From NCBI GenBank assembly GCA_947375105.1, contig CANCET010000008.1, positions 1 to 42,683 of the forward strand: a stretch of DNA of 42,683 bases, read 5' to 3'. The position numbers and the translations under genes were made by a program. This DNA comes from Sphingomonadaceae bacterium. Lineage in GTDB: Bacteria > Pseudomonadota > Alphaproteobacteria > Sphingomonadales > Sphingomonadaceae. This document shows positions 26,301-33,943 of this stretch, one piece after another (the stretch's first letter is position 1; each line of letters opens with the position of its first letter). A model generated the notes under the pieces. It did not search any database and had not been told where the DNA came from. It worked only from the letters and a program-made list of their open reading frames with translations.

Positions 26301-26821
26301 CAGAGAGCCAGACGGCGGGCTTTGGCCAGCGCCTGAGCGGCCATTCCTACGGTGTACGCGGCGAACTGGGCACCCGCTTTGGCAGCAACAGCTTCTTCAT
26401 GGAGCCGGTTGCCCAGCTCTCCTGGATCCGCAGCACGCTCGATCCCTTCGCCGTCCGTGGCACACGCATCGACTTCAACGAGCGTGACGGGCTGCGCGGC
26501 AAGCTTGGTGCCCGGATCGGTGGCAACACCGGGCTGAGCGAAGGCACCAAGATGGCCTTCTATGCTGGCGGCAACTATGTCCACGAATTCAAGGGACAAG
26601 ACCGCGTGACCTTCAGCAACCTCGGCGGCAGCTTCACGGTCGATGGCCAGAAGCATCGTGATTACGGCGAGGCGATCGCCGGCTTCAACATCGCCGCCAG
26701 TGGCAGCGCGACAACCTACTTCATGGAAGGCACCTACGACCACTCCTTCGGCGGCAGCGACAATGGCCAGCTGACGCAGCAAGGCGTCGGCGGGCGCGCC
26801 GGCATCCGCTTCAAGTTCTGA
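23384..26821 (+). CDS. Large type V autotransporter with a repetitive Ala/Gly/Thr-rich passenger
   Basis: A 1145-residue surface protein. Residues 1-41 form an extended signal ending A-S-P-V-F-A. The passenger (about 42-850) is low in charge and cysteine and built of degenerate repeats of about 25-30 residues such as V-S-T-x-G-P-V-x-V-T-T-A-x-V-S and N-G-I-x-A-x-S, as expected for a beta-helix. The barrel (about 865-1145) begins near Y-Q-N-A-L-R-N-M-W-Y and ends G-G-R-A-G-I-R-F-K-F with the C-terminal aromatic needed for outer-membrane assembly. No protease or lipase motif was seen, so an adhesin or surface-structure role is likely but unproven. A strong terminator follows. Confidence 0.9.
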   Translation: MLNTISNLRSTKAFNSQLHYRIGCAMAALCVGSFASPVFAANECGVPSGGTVTCAPSAGQYPTGITYVAPTDITVNAPATVTVATSLPATNGITITGAQSVGLTGAATISTSGAGSNGVVLTSGTGPASVSVGDVSTSGALAAGIIATGAGDVAVTTGMLSTAANGASGAVALTDTGNVDVKVNGPISAAGSNAYGVQASALGGAANVQVQDVTMAGAAATNGVTATAGSGGASISARDVSVAGVLGNGLTATSTGGPATITARAIRATGTGNTAAAATSDTGSASIVTTGDVVSSGRGSLGLIATSGTGNAAVTATNVSTVADNPADTALGGNAVLASGANATVVVTGTAATSGTAQPGVPIYSGDAVSAIATNGNAAITAQNASTLGAGARALTATATGGNAAITANGNTATRGINADGISAVSTTGAALVTNAGHVTTTGDGSRGIYASGVTGATVTGGGTVDTTGALAHGIYAVSTNGPVSVTTATVSTLGTGSNGILAVSTAGPVTVHAGTTTVSGAGGNAIQARGTGSVVVTSGSASATTGDAIVAASTAGPATVTLSPGQVFSTTGNGVAITSATMATLNTASGTTVSGGLNGAVLAGATGSTVNNAGMLQGRVYAVSASGGPATVNNSGMIRGAVALNGAGSTFNNTGTFDAAGASTFGAGSVLNNSGLLQVRSTGTVPGTATLTGLGTLSNSGLIDLRSGAIGNTLTTTGNYVGSGNAQLGVRIAPGTAIPADQLIVGGSTTGSTRVAFDLAPGAQPLFNTGTTIVQAGTGSTPGAFFVDPAGQNAGLVRYDVVFNPVTSDYALVAGPSDAAYHTLGYQNALRNMWYKSADAVTSELRTKRDTLWNMGGTAPSGRFWLSAGASVDNTRGYRGFGTLGQTNLTDTTARQDFFGGQIGLDLTGGVSDRGGFSVGITGGFIHSITDLGHSTDNLRINGANGGVYASFTTGNVFATVLGKYDHYWARAESQTAGFGQRLSGHSYGVRGELGTRFGSNSFFMEPVAQLSWIRSTLDPFAVRGTRIDFNERDGLRGKLGARIGGNTGLSEGTKMAFYAGGNYVHEFKGQDRVTFSNLGGSFTVDGQKHRDYGEAIAGFNIAASGSATTYFMEGTYDHSFGGSDNGQLTQQGVGGRAGIRFKF

Positions 26822-26847
26822 TCGCCGCCACGTCCTGCTCTACAAAG

Positions 26848-26879
26848 GCGCCGCGTTCCTTCGGGAGCGCGGCGCTTTT
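26848..26879 (+). terminator. Strong intrinsic terminator of the autotransporter gene
   Basis: A 12-bp stem, GCGCCGCGTTCC (26848-26859) and GGAGCGCGGCGC (26864-26875) with one wobble, is closed by a TTCG tetraloop and followed by four T residues. Confidence 0.9.
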
Positions 26880-26924
26880 GGTTGTGAGCGAGAGGCGTTG
26901 TCCCCTTGGCAGCTGGACGCATCG

Positions 26925-26949
26925 GGAACCTATATCTGGCTCGGTGGTT
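26925..26949 (+). promoter_or_regulatory. EcfG promoter of the acidic small-protein gene
   Basis: GGAAC (26925-26929), 16 bases, GGTT (26946-26949), 48 bases before the ATG; it keeps the GTT of the -10 element. Confidence 0.65.
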
Positions 26950-26997
26950 TCCTCTTTGTCCGGCCAGAAGACCCCGCGCCGGGCAGGAGCAAGTTTG

Positions 26998-27390
26998 ATG
27001 GCTACTATCCCCGATCCGATCCGAGATCCGCCCGAAGTGCCCATTCCAGATCCCGGCGATCATCCTGAACGCGACGTGCCGTTCGAACCGCAGATGACCT
27101 CACCCAGCGGAGAACCGCTCCCGCCGGAAACCGTGAACTCGTCGCAGGAAGACGAAGACGCCCAAAGCCAGACACTGGCGGCAGCCGCGAGCGGCCATGA
27201 CACCGCAGATTTCGCACTGGAAGATAGCGAGAAGACGCTGTCGCAGGGCGAAGGGGACGACGTTCAGGACCTCGTCGACCATATGCGCGATATGGTGCGC
27301 TCGGGCCGTATCGACATGGATGCCTATCGCGGTGAGCGCAATGACGACGACGAGGACGGCATGTTCGGACCGGGGGGCGACGACGACTGA
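26998..27390 (+). CDS. Acidic, probably disordered small stress protein
   Basis: A 130-residue, Pro/Asp/Glu-rich protein without a signal or membrane helix. It opens M-A-T-I-P-D-P-I-R-D-P-P-E-V-P. The only ordered-looking part is V-Q-D-L-V-D-H-M-R-D-M-V-R-S-G-R-I-D-M (about 95-115), followed by an Asp-rich tail. The D-M-V-R-x-G-R-I-D-M-D-A-Y segment recurs in small Sphingomonadales proteins of unknown function. The ATG at 26998 has GGAG upstream and sits 48 bases after a GGAAC/GGTT promoter, which supports both the start and stress induction. Confidence 0.65.
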   Translation: MATIPDPIRDPPEVPIPDPGDHPERDVPFEPQMTSPSGEPLPPETVNSSQEDEDAQSQTLAAAASGHDTADFALEDSEKTLSQGEGDDVQDLVDHMRDMVRSGRIDMDAYRGERNDDDEDGMFGPGGDDD

Positions 27391-28293
27391 AGCAATGGAC
27401 CGCGCTGGTTCCAAAGTGTTCGTTTTGCCGCGAGTCGGATCACGCTCACGCCGCGGCATGGGCCTGATCCTGACTGCGGTACCGGCGAAGTAAACCATCG
27501 CCCGCAAGTGCGAGAGCGTTGCCTGAAGCGTGCGCAAGTCGCGCGGTTACGCCTCGTGGCGTTCCGCAACCAACCTGCAATTGCGTCTGGCGGACCGCAC
27601 GAAGTCCTGAAGCGTGATTCTGGGCGTGGCCATGCAAGCTATCGTGCCACAGAGTTGGCGAAGGCTGCTTCTCTGCAAGTTGAGATGGCAGACTGAAAGA
27701 AATGTCACTGCCGATCTGTGGCCCACAATCAAAAGATGGTCTGTGAGTATCACGGCAAACGGATACGAAGTTAGCGCATCAATCCGCCGAGGGCGCGCAA
27801 TCAGCCCTAGAATAACCTAAGTTGAGCTGCAAAGCTGGCTTGCGTTCCTCCCCAAGACAACGCCTCGCATTGAAGCCGCCGACAGCGCGAAACCGGCGCC
27901 GAGCATCAACCGGTCCACATGACTGCAATGGGGGGGGCTGGACGCCATCCGGGAGAGTTCACGGCTCTCACTTCCATGCCAACCCGCGACTTTGCCAGGC
28001 CAGAACAACAGCGTGGTGCATCAGTCCAATTTCCGACTTTGCTCGTCAAGCAATCCCTTGGAATTGCGCGATCATTAGATGCTTTGAGTCCCCAAAATGG
28101 CATCGAACCAACATCTTTATTGCTGCCAGCGAGCATTTTTGCGGGCCTCATCGCATGCCGTTTCCACCTATCCCAATGATAAAACGATGAAATCTTCGCC
28201 GAAGCGAGTCCTCATCTGGCGCCATTTTCCCGCAAGAGCGCAATTTTCGCCTTCCGGGCGCTGCCGGTGGCGGCGGCTTCATAACAAGTTGGC
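27391..28293. other. 900-base stretch with no convincing gene
   Basis: GC is visibly lower and more uneven than in the flanking genes. Short frames exist on both strands, but none has a ribosome site, coding-like codon use or a recognisable motif. It may be a decayed gene or former insertion. No terminal repeats, tRNA or clear promoter were seen. Confidence 0.5.
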
Positions 28294-28926
28294 CTAGAAC
28301 AGGCTGGCCTGTCCGGCCGGATCTGATTGCGGCGCGTTCCCGGCAATTTCGCGAATCCATTCATCGCCGAGCGGCACCTGCATCGCCGCCGCGCCTGTGC
28401 CATCGGCGGTCAGCCAGCGCTCGCAGGGCTCGCCGGGGCGGAGGATCACCGGCATGGCCTTGGGGTGCACGCGGCCCACCGTTTCGTTCGGTGCGCAGGT
28501 GAGGAAGGCAAACCGCGGTCCCTGCTCCGTCGGCCGCCACAACCCGGCGAAGGCGAACAGCGCGTCCTGCGGCAGATCGAACCAGTGTTTGCGCTTGCGG
28601 TCGGTCTGCGGATCGGGCGCGGCGGACCATTCCGAAAACGCGGTAACCGGCACAAGGCAGCGCCGGGCCGGATCGGCCAGTGCGCTGCGCCACATGGGCG
28701 AGGCCAGATTGCGCACATTGGTGATCGGGCGTCGGACCTCCCCAAACGGCGGCCAGCCCCAGCGCATCATCGCCAGACGCCGCCCTGCAAGGTCTGAAAC
28801 CACGACGGGTGCATCCTGATCGGGGTAGATCTCGGTCAGTGCCGGCAGATTGCGCCCCGCGACATCGGCGGTGAAAAGCTGCGCGATCGCTTGCGCGTTG
28901 CTGGTCATGCGATAAAGATTGCACAT
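28294..28926 (-). CDS. SRAP-domain abasic-site crosslinking protein (YedK/HMCES family)
   Basis: Proteins of this family cover abasic sites in single-stranded DNA by a covalent bond to their N-terminal cysteine. The 210-residue protein begins M-C2-N-L-Y-R-M, so the catalytic Cys is exposed once Met is removed; this fixes the start at 28926. Other landmarks are the family W-G-W-P-P, N-V-R-N-L-A-S-P-M-W, R-C-L-V-P-V-T-A-F-S-E-W with its active-site Glu, and R-V-H-P-K-A-M-P-V-I-L with its active-site His. It is divergent from the aldolase gene, whose ATG lies 31 bases away. No LexA-type box was identified. Confidence 0.93.
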   Translation of the reverse strand: MCNLYRMTSNAQAIAQLFTADVAGRNLPALTEIYPDQDAPVVVSDLAGRRLAMMRWGWPPFGEVRRPITNVRNLASPMWRSALADPARRCLVPVTAFSEWSAAPDPQTDRKRKHWFDLPQDALFAFAGLWRPTEQGPRFAFLTCAPNETVGRVHPKAMPVILRPGEPCERWLTADGTGAAAMQVPLGDEWIREIAGNAPQSDPAGQASLF

Positions 28927-28956
28927 AGCTTGAGAATGATAGCGGGAGAGTACGCG

Positions 28957-29724
28957 ATGGCCACCCAGATCCGCCCGAACATCAATTGCAGCGATGCCGA
29001 ATGGCATGCGCGGCAGGAACTGGCGGCCTGCTACCGTATCTTCGATCTGATGGGCTGGTCCGAATCCGTCTACAACCACATCTCGCTGCGCGTGCCGGAT
29101 CAGGAAGGCGCCTTCCTGATCAACCCGTTCGGGCTGCTCTATTCCGAGGTTTGCGCCAGCAACCTCGTGAAGATCGACATCGACGGCAACAAGCTCGATG
29201 ATAACCCGCATCCGGTGAACCTCGCGGGTTTCACGCAGCATGGCTATTTCCATCGGCACCTCGATTGGGCCCACGCCATCTGCCACGTCCACACCACGGC
29301 ATCGATGGCGGTGTGCAGCCTTGAGGAAGGGCTGATGCCGATCAATTTCTACGCCTGCAACTTCATGGGCCGGCTCGCCTATCACGATTTCGAAGGCATC
29401 ACCGTCCGTGCCGAGGAAGGAGAGCGCCTGCTGGCCAACCTTGCCGACAAGAACATCCTCATGCTGCGCAACCATGGCCCGGTCGTCATGGCGAAGAACC
29501 TTCAAGCGATGTTCGTGCAGATGTGGGCCTTGCAGCGCGCGTGCGAAATCCAGATGGCCACGCTTTCGATGGGCCGGGCGCCGGTCATGATCTCGCAGGA
29601 CGTCATCAATGTCCACCAGCGCGATCTCAACATGGCGAACCCGCCGGGCGGCGGGCCGGGCGTGGGCGATTTCAACGCGTGGACGCGGCGCATCGACCAG
29701 ATCGACCGTTCCTGGCGGGATTGA
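28957..29724 (+). CDS. Class II aldolase/adducin-family protein
   Basis: A 255-residue metal-dependent aldolase-like enzyme related to fuculose-phosphate aldolase and adducin head domains; substrate unknown. Metal ligand histidines lie in I-C-H-V-H-T-T-A-S, with a third in M-L-R-N-H-G-P-V-V-M. Earlier marks are G-W-S-E-S-V-Y-N-H-I-S-L-R and F-L-I-N-P-F-G-L-L-Y. The GGGAGAG site before the ATG at 28957 decides the start over longer readings that overlap the divergent SRAP gene. The 2Fe-2S gene follows after 44 bases and may be co-transcribed, but the two suggest no shared pathway that I can name. Confidence 0.88.
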   Translation: MATQIRPNINCSDAEWHARQELAACYRIFDLMGWSESVYNHISLRVPDQEGAFLINPFGLLYSEVCASNLVKIDIDGNKLDDNPHPVNLAGFTQHGYFHRHLDWAHAICHVHTTASMAVCSLEEGLMPINFYACNFMGRLAYHDFEGITVRAEEGERLLANLADKNILMLRNHGPVVMAKNLQAMFVQMWALQRACEIQMATLSMGRAPVMISQDVINVHQRDLNMANPPGGGPGVGDFNAWTRRIDQIDRSWRD

Positions 29725-29768
29725 CCGGCTTGCCGGACCGGTCAGCAGCGCGCTAGTCAAGACCGGCC

Positions 29769-30278
29769 ATGGCGATCCTCACCGTCAATAACCAGCCGCT
29801 CGAGATCAAGCTCGAAAGCGACACGCCGCTGCTGTGGGCGCTGCGCGATGCCGCCAATCTCACCGGCACCAAATACGGTTGCGGCTCGGGCGAGTGCGGC
29901 GCGTGCATGGTCCTTGTCGATGGGCAGGCCATGCCCAGTTGCACCCTCTCGCTCGGCGAAGCGGAGGGGCGCAGCATCACCACGATCGAAGGCCTCTCCG
30001 CCGATCGCAATCATCCGGTGCAGCAGGCCTTCGTGGCGGAACAGGCCATCCAGTGCGGGTTCTGCACCCCGGGGCTGATCATGGCCGCTGCGGCGCTGCT
30101 CACTCGCAACGGTGATCCGAGCGAGGCTGACATCCGCAGCGCGATCACCAATATCTGCCGCTGCGGGGTCTATCCGCGCCTCGTCCGCACGATCCAGCGC
30201 GCGGGGCGAATCGCACGCGGGGCCGAGCCGGGAGCGCCTTTGCCGGTGCCGGTGACGGCCACGACGCCGGGGATTTAG
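29769..30278 (+). CDS. 2Fe-2S subunit of a xanthine-dehydrogenase-family oxidoreductase, without its large subunit
   Basis: A 169-residue electron-transfer subunit of the IorA/CoxS kind. The plant-type cluster ligands are C38, C43, C46 and C58 (G-C-G-S-G-E-C-G-A-C); the second cluster uses C96, C99, C130 and C132 (Q-C-G-F-C-T-P-G and I-C-R-C-G). In relatives this subunit works with a large molybdopterin subunit, usually encoded next door. Here the next gene, 41 bases on, is a convergent TonB receptor, and no molybdopterin subunit is present in the window. It may serve a partner elsewhere or be a remnant. No strong ribosome site is visible, which fits coupling to the aldolase transcript. Confidence 0.9.
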   Translation: MAILTVNNQPLEIKLESDTPLLWALRDAANLTGTKYGCGSGECGACMVLVDGQAMPSCTLSLGEAEGRSITTIEGLSADRNHPVQQAFVAEQAIQCGFCTPGLIMAAAALLTRNGDPSEADIRSAITNICRCGVYPRLVRTIQRAGRIARGAEPGAPLPVPVTATTPGI

Positions 30279-30319
30279 CAGGCCAACCGGGCTTCGTTGC
30301 TGACGACGATCCCGGGGCC

Positions 30320-32464
30320 TTAAAACGCCATCCGCACTGCAAGTCGCGCGCTGCGGGGCTGGGCGGTGGTGATGTTGTTGTCGGTGTGCGCGGTCGGGAA
30401 ATACTGTTCGTTGAGCAGGTTGTTCACGTTGATCTGGACTGAGACCGCCTTGGAGAGCGTGTAGTAAACGGCGGTGTCGACGCGGGTCCAGGCCGGCAGG
30501 GTGACGGTGTTGCTGACGGTGGTGTACGCCGAGGACTGGTGCGTCACACCCAGGCCAAGGCCGAGTTTGGGGCTCACGTCGTAGCGCGTCCAGACTGCGA
30601 TCTGGCTTTCGGGCAGGAGCGCGAGGCTCTGGCCGGCCTTGGCGGCGGTGGTGTCGGAGCGGACCTTGCCGTCCTGCAGCGCGTAGCCAAGGCTGACCTG
30701 CCATTGGGGGAGGATCCTGCCCGTGGCGGAAAGCTCGATGCCGCGCGTGCGGGTCTTGCCGGAAAGCTGCGGCAGGCCGGTCACGGGATCGTTGAAGCGC
30801 GAGTTTTCGCGGTCGAGCCGGTAGGCGGCGACGGTGAGGGCGAGGGCGGGGGTCACGTCCCACTTCGCGCCCACTTCAAGGTTGCGAAACGCCTCGGGCG
30901 CGAGCGTGGCCTGCACCGCATCGATCGAGCTGAACTGGTCGCCCGATTGGGGAAGGAAGCTGCGGGTATAGCTGCCGTAGAGCGAGACGTTCTTGCGCGG
31001 CTTCACGATCACGCCGGCGCGGGGCGACCACTTGCGATCAGTGCGCGCTGCGCTGGTGCTGGTGAGCAGGTTGTCGGCGTGGATCTTGAAGGCGTCATAG
31101 CGCACGCCGCCGACGATCTGGAGAAAGGGCGCAAGCTCGATCTGGTCTTGCACATAGGCCGAGAACGTCGTGACCTTGGCGTGGGTCGAGCGGCTTGGCG
31201 CGCCGAAGGTGATGGCCGGGACGTCGAGGCGATCTGCAAGCGAGACGACTGCAGAGGCCGCGCCGCCGGGGAACACGCCTTCGGAACGGCGAGCGTCGGT
31301 GGTCTGGTCGGTGCCTTCGATCCCCGCGATCACAGTGTGGGCGATGGGGCCCGTCCGGCCCTGCCAGGTCAGGTTCGCCTGCCCGATCCAGCTCTCGCGA
31401 AGAGAGGCGTTGTTGTAGGCGCTGAGTTCAACCGTGCGCGTTGCCGCATCCGCCGCGTGAGCCGGGAAGATATTGGCGTAGTATTTGTCGGTGTGGCTGT
31501 ATTGCCCGGCCACCGTCAGCGTGAGGCTGTCTGCCAGTTGCTGCGTGAGCCGCGCTTCGGCGATGTGGGCCTTCACTGCGGCAATGTTCGTATCCTTGCG
31601 GCCGAAGAAGGTGTCGCGGTAGCCTTCCAACGGCTTGCCGCCGAGCGAGGGGACGCCGCGGTCAGCGGTGCGGCTGTCGTCGTCATAATTGTAGGACAAG
31701 TCGATCCGGGTGGTGCTGCTCGGCGCGAAGGCGAGCGTGGGGTTCACGCCGATGAAGCGGCCATGGAAATCCTGCCGATGGTTGTCGAATTCCTCGTAGG
31801 TGCCGTTGATGCGCGCGCCGACGGTTTGTGAGAGCGGGCTGTTGAGATCGGCGGCGAGCGCGAAATCCCCGAACGAGCCGACAGCGGCCGAGGCGCCGAG
31901 GGTCTGGCCCGAAAGTGAAGGCGTCTTGCGCACACGGTTGATCACGCCGCCACCGCCACCGCGCCCGAAGAGCAGCGCATTGGCGCCGCGCAGCACTTCG
32001 ACATGATCGATATTGTAGAGCGAGCGGTAGTACTGCGTGTCGTCGCGCAGGCCATCAAGATAGAAATCGGCGGTGGTGTTCTGCCCGCGCAGCACGATCT
32101 GGTCGCGGTTGCCTTCGCCCTGAGCCATCACGACACCGGGGACATAGCGCAGCGCATCGCCAAGCTGGGTGACGCCCTGATCGTCAAGCTGTTCGCGGGT
32201 CAGCACGGTGACCGACTGCGGCACGTCGATCAGCGGCGTCGGGGCCTTCACGCCGGAAGCCGTCGAGGCACGGTAGCTGTCCGTCTGGCCAGTCACGATG
32301 ATGGTGTGGCGGTCCACGCTGTCGTTTGCATCGCCCGCGTCCATCGCCATCGGCAGTTTTTCGGCCTGCGCGGCAATCGGCATGAGCGCGCTGGTGGTGA
32401 ACAGCAGGGCGGTGAAGATCGAGCGGGCGGGCGCTTGCACAGGCAATTCCTTCTTGAGACGCAT
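30320..32464 (-). CDS. TonB-dependent siderophore receptor
   Basis: A 714-residue outer-membrane gate that imports a ferric siderophore using TonB energy. After a signal peptide ending I-A-A-Q-A comes a short TonB-box-like region (H-T-I-I-V-T-G), then a plug domain (about 60-190) with P-Q-S-V-T-V-L-T-R-E-Q-L-D-D-Q and V-E-V-L-R-G-A-N-A-L-L-F-G-R-G, typical of the siderophore subgroup. The 22-strand barrel ends L-A-V-R-M-A-F with terminal Phe. The ATG at 32464 was chosen; the codon two before it is an unlikely TTG. Three Fur-box-like palindromes overlap and precede the start. No siderophore biosynthesis gene is nearby, so the ligand is unknown. Confidence 0.93.
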   Translation of the reverse strand: MRLKKELPVQAPARSIFTALLFTTSALMPIAAQAEKLPMAMDAGDANDSVDRHTIIVTGQTDSYRASTASGVKAPTPLIDVPQSVTVLTREQLDDQGVTQLGDALRYVPGVVMAQGEGNRDQIVLRGQNTTADFYLDGLRDDTQYYRSLYNIDHVEVLRGANALLFGRGGGGGVINRVRKTPSLSGQTLGASAAVGSFGDFALAADLNSPLSQTVGARINGTYEEFDNHRQDFHGRFIGVNPTLAFAPSSTTRIDLSYNYDDDSRTADRGVPSLGGKPLEGYRDTFFGRKDTNIAAVKAHIAEARLTQQLADSLTLTVAGQYSHTDKYYANIFPAHAADAATRTVELSAYNNASLRESWIGQANLTWQGRTGPIAHTVIAGIEGTDQTTDARRSEGVFPGGAASAVVSLADRLDVPAITFGAPSRSTHAKVTTFSAYVQDQIELAPFLQIVGGVRYDAFKIHADNLLTSTSAARTDRKWSPRAGVIVKPRKNVSLYGSYTRSFLPQSGDQFSSIDAVQATLAPEAFRNLEVGAKWDVTPALALTVAAYRLDRENSRFNDPVTGLPQLSGKTRTRGIELSATGRILPQWQVSLGYALQDGKVRSDTTAAKAGQSLALLPESQIAVWTRYDVSPKLGLGLGVTHQSSAYTTVSNTVTLPAWTRVDTAVYYTLSKAVSVQINVNNLLNEQYFPTAHTDNNITTAQPRSARLAVRMAF

Positions 32465-32530
32465 TCTCAAGAACTTCTCTATTGCGAGTCATTCGCACGT
32501 GCAAGTCTGATATTGCGAATCTTTCGCGAT
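32453..32530 (-). promoter_or_regulatory. Three Fur-box-like palindromes at the TonB receptor promoter
   Basis: The palindromes are CTTGAGA-CGCAT-TCTCAAG (32453-32471), TGCGA-gtcat-TCGCA (32483-32497) and ATTGCGAatctTTCGCGAT (32512-32530), written on the plus strand. Each resembles the Fur-type pattern of iron-repressed genes. The first contains the ATG of the receptor in its loop, so repressor binding there would also cover the ribosome start region. Confidence 0.6.
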
Positions 32531-32606
32531 TAGCGGGCGCGCAAAAGCACCCGGCGGCACGCATGGCCGCGAATCAGAATTTGGGATCAGGTGAAGGGCT
32601 GCTGGG

Positions 32607-32732
32607 TCAGAGCAGCGGGAAGGCGCGACCGGCGAGGATCAGCGCGAGGGCCGAGCCGAGCACGATGGCCGAACGCAGCACGTCCGCAAGCGGAGCGGGG
32701 GGAGCGGCAACAAAGGCGATAGCACGGGCCAT
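32607..32732 (-). CDS. Possible 41-residue membrane peptide
   Basis: M-A-R-A-I-A-F-V-A-A-P-P-A-P-L-A leads into one hydrophobic helix (S-A-I-V-L-G-S-A-L-A-L-I-L-A) and ends F-P-L-L. Third codon positions are strongly G/C-biased as in real genes here, but there is no clear ribosome site and no family I recognise. It lies alone between the TonB receptor promoter and the M14 peptidase operon, so it is uncertain. Confidence 0.35.
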   Translation of the reverse strand: MARAIAFVAAPPAPLADVLRSAIVLGSALALILAGRAFPLL

Positions 32733-32797
32733 GACAGGACCATGCGCCCGCAGTCCCTAACAAAGTCTAAACGCCGTTCCCTGCAGTTGCGATGCGA

Positions 32798-33943
32798 TCA
32801 GCCCTGCCATTCGAACAAGGAAGCGAGACACTCGCGCGCCAGCAGCTTGCTGCGTTCGGGGCTCCAGCCCTGCGCCAGATCGGGCAGGTCGTCGTTGTCC
32901 TTGAACGGCATCTCCAGCGTCATCGAGATGGCGCCGAATCGCTGGGCGAGCTGGTTTGTGGCCATCGCAAGATTGGCCTTGCCGGGCCGAGCCGCAGGAT
33001 AGCCGCGCCGCGTCTGGAAATCGGGCGTGCGCCGCTCAAGGATCGCGCGGTAGCGGCGGTAGGCTTCGCCCTGCGCTTCGGTCCAGCCGGGGATGCCTTC
33101 GAAGCCGGCAAAGAACACGGCCGGAATCGCTTCGTCGCCGTGGACATCCATCGCGAAGTGGACGCCGCTCTCGTCCATGGCGTTCCGGATCGCCAGCACT
33201 TCGGGCGAGCGTTCGGCGCTGGGTTCGTGCCATTCGCGGTTGAGGTTCACCCCTGCGGCATTGGTGCGCAAGTGGCCGCGGCGCGATCCATCCGGGTTGC
33301 AATTGGGCACCACGTGGAAGCGGCAGCGCTGGCGCAGCGCGCGCGCATGCGGGTCGGCGGGGTCGGTCAGCATCTCGAGCGCGCCTTCCATCCACCATTC
33401 GGCCATCGATTCGCCGGGGTGCTGGCGCGCGATCAACCAGATCTGCTTGTCCCCTTCGCCAAGCGACAGGCAATCGATCGGTTGCCCATCGAGGCTGCGC
33501 CCGAGGACGCGGTGCGTCACGCCCTCGCAGCCCGCAATCTCGGCGACGAGATCGTGGTGTCGCTCCATCGAATAAGGCGCGAAATAAGCAAACCAGCAGG
33601 CAGCCCCTTCGGGCGTGTAACGGATCGTCATGGTGCCGCCCTCAAGCCCGGCATCATACCGCGTCTCGGCGCGCGCCCAGTAGTCGCGGTCCTCCGATAC
33701 GCAGGCGCGGTAGCCAATCCAGCCATCGGGATAGGCGGCGGCGGCCAGCCCGGTGATCTTCAGCTCCAGCGGCCGACCAGCGCAGCCTCCGACGCGGAAG
33801 TGGAACCACTGGAAGAATTCGGACTCGTGGTCGCGGCGGATGGCGAGCCGGGCGCTGGCGCCGTCGATGCTCAAAACCTCGATATTGCCGCTGTCGAAGC
33901 CTGCGTCGATGCTGATGGCGTCAGCCGTAGTCTGGTTGGTCAT
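32798..33943 (-). CDS. M14-family zinc carboxypeptidase (cytosolic carboxypeptidase-like)
   Basis: A 381-residue metallopeptidase of the AGBL/CCP-like branch, with an N-terminal beta domain (about 15-130, F-D-S-G-N-I and F-Q-W-F-H-F-R) before the catalytic domain. Zinc ligands are H175 and E178 in R-Q-H-P-G-E-S, and H268 in M-D-V-H-G-D-E. The substrate-binding N-P-D-G (216-219) and N-L-N-R-E-W are present, and the catalytic Glu is E344 in T-L-E-M-P-F. There is no signal peptide. Its ATG overlaps the TGA of the preceding DUF4136 gene as ATGA. Bacterial members are thought to trim C-terminal residues of peptides or modified proteins; the substrate here is unknown. Confidence 0.9.
   Translation of the reverse strand: MTNQTTADAISIDAGFDSGNIEVLSIDGASARLAIRRDHESEFFQWFHFRVGGCAGRPLELKITGLAAAAYPDGWIGYRACVSEDRDYWARAETRYDAGLEGGTMTIRYTPEGAACWFAYFAPYSMERHHDLVAEIAGCEGVTHRVLGRSLDGQPIDCLSLGEGDKQIWLIARQHPGESMAEWWMEGALEMLTDPADPHARALRQRCRFHVVPNCNPDGSRRGHLRTNAAGVNLNREWHEPSAERSPEVLAIRNAMDESGVHFAMDVHGDEAIPAVFFAGFEGIPGWTEAQGEAYRRYRAILERRTPDFQTRRGYPAARPGKANLAMATNQLAQRFGAISMTLEMPFKDNDDLPDLAQGWSPERSKLLARECLASLFEWQG

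Noticed and set aside
27508..28190. Short open frames in the 27.4-28.3 kb gap
   Set aside because: None has a ribosome site, coding-like third-position bias or a recognisable protein motif.
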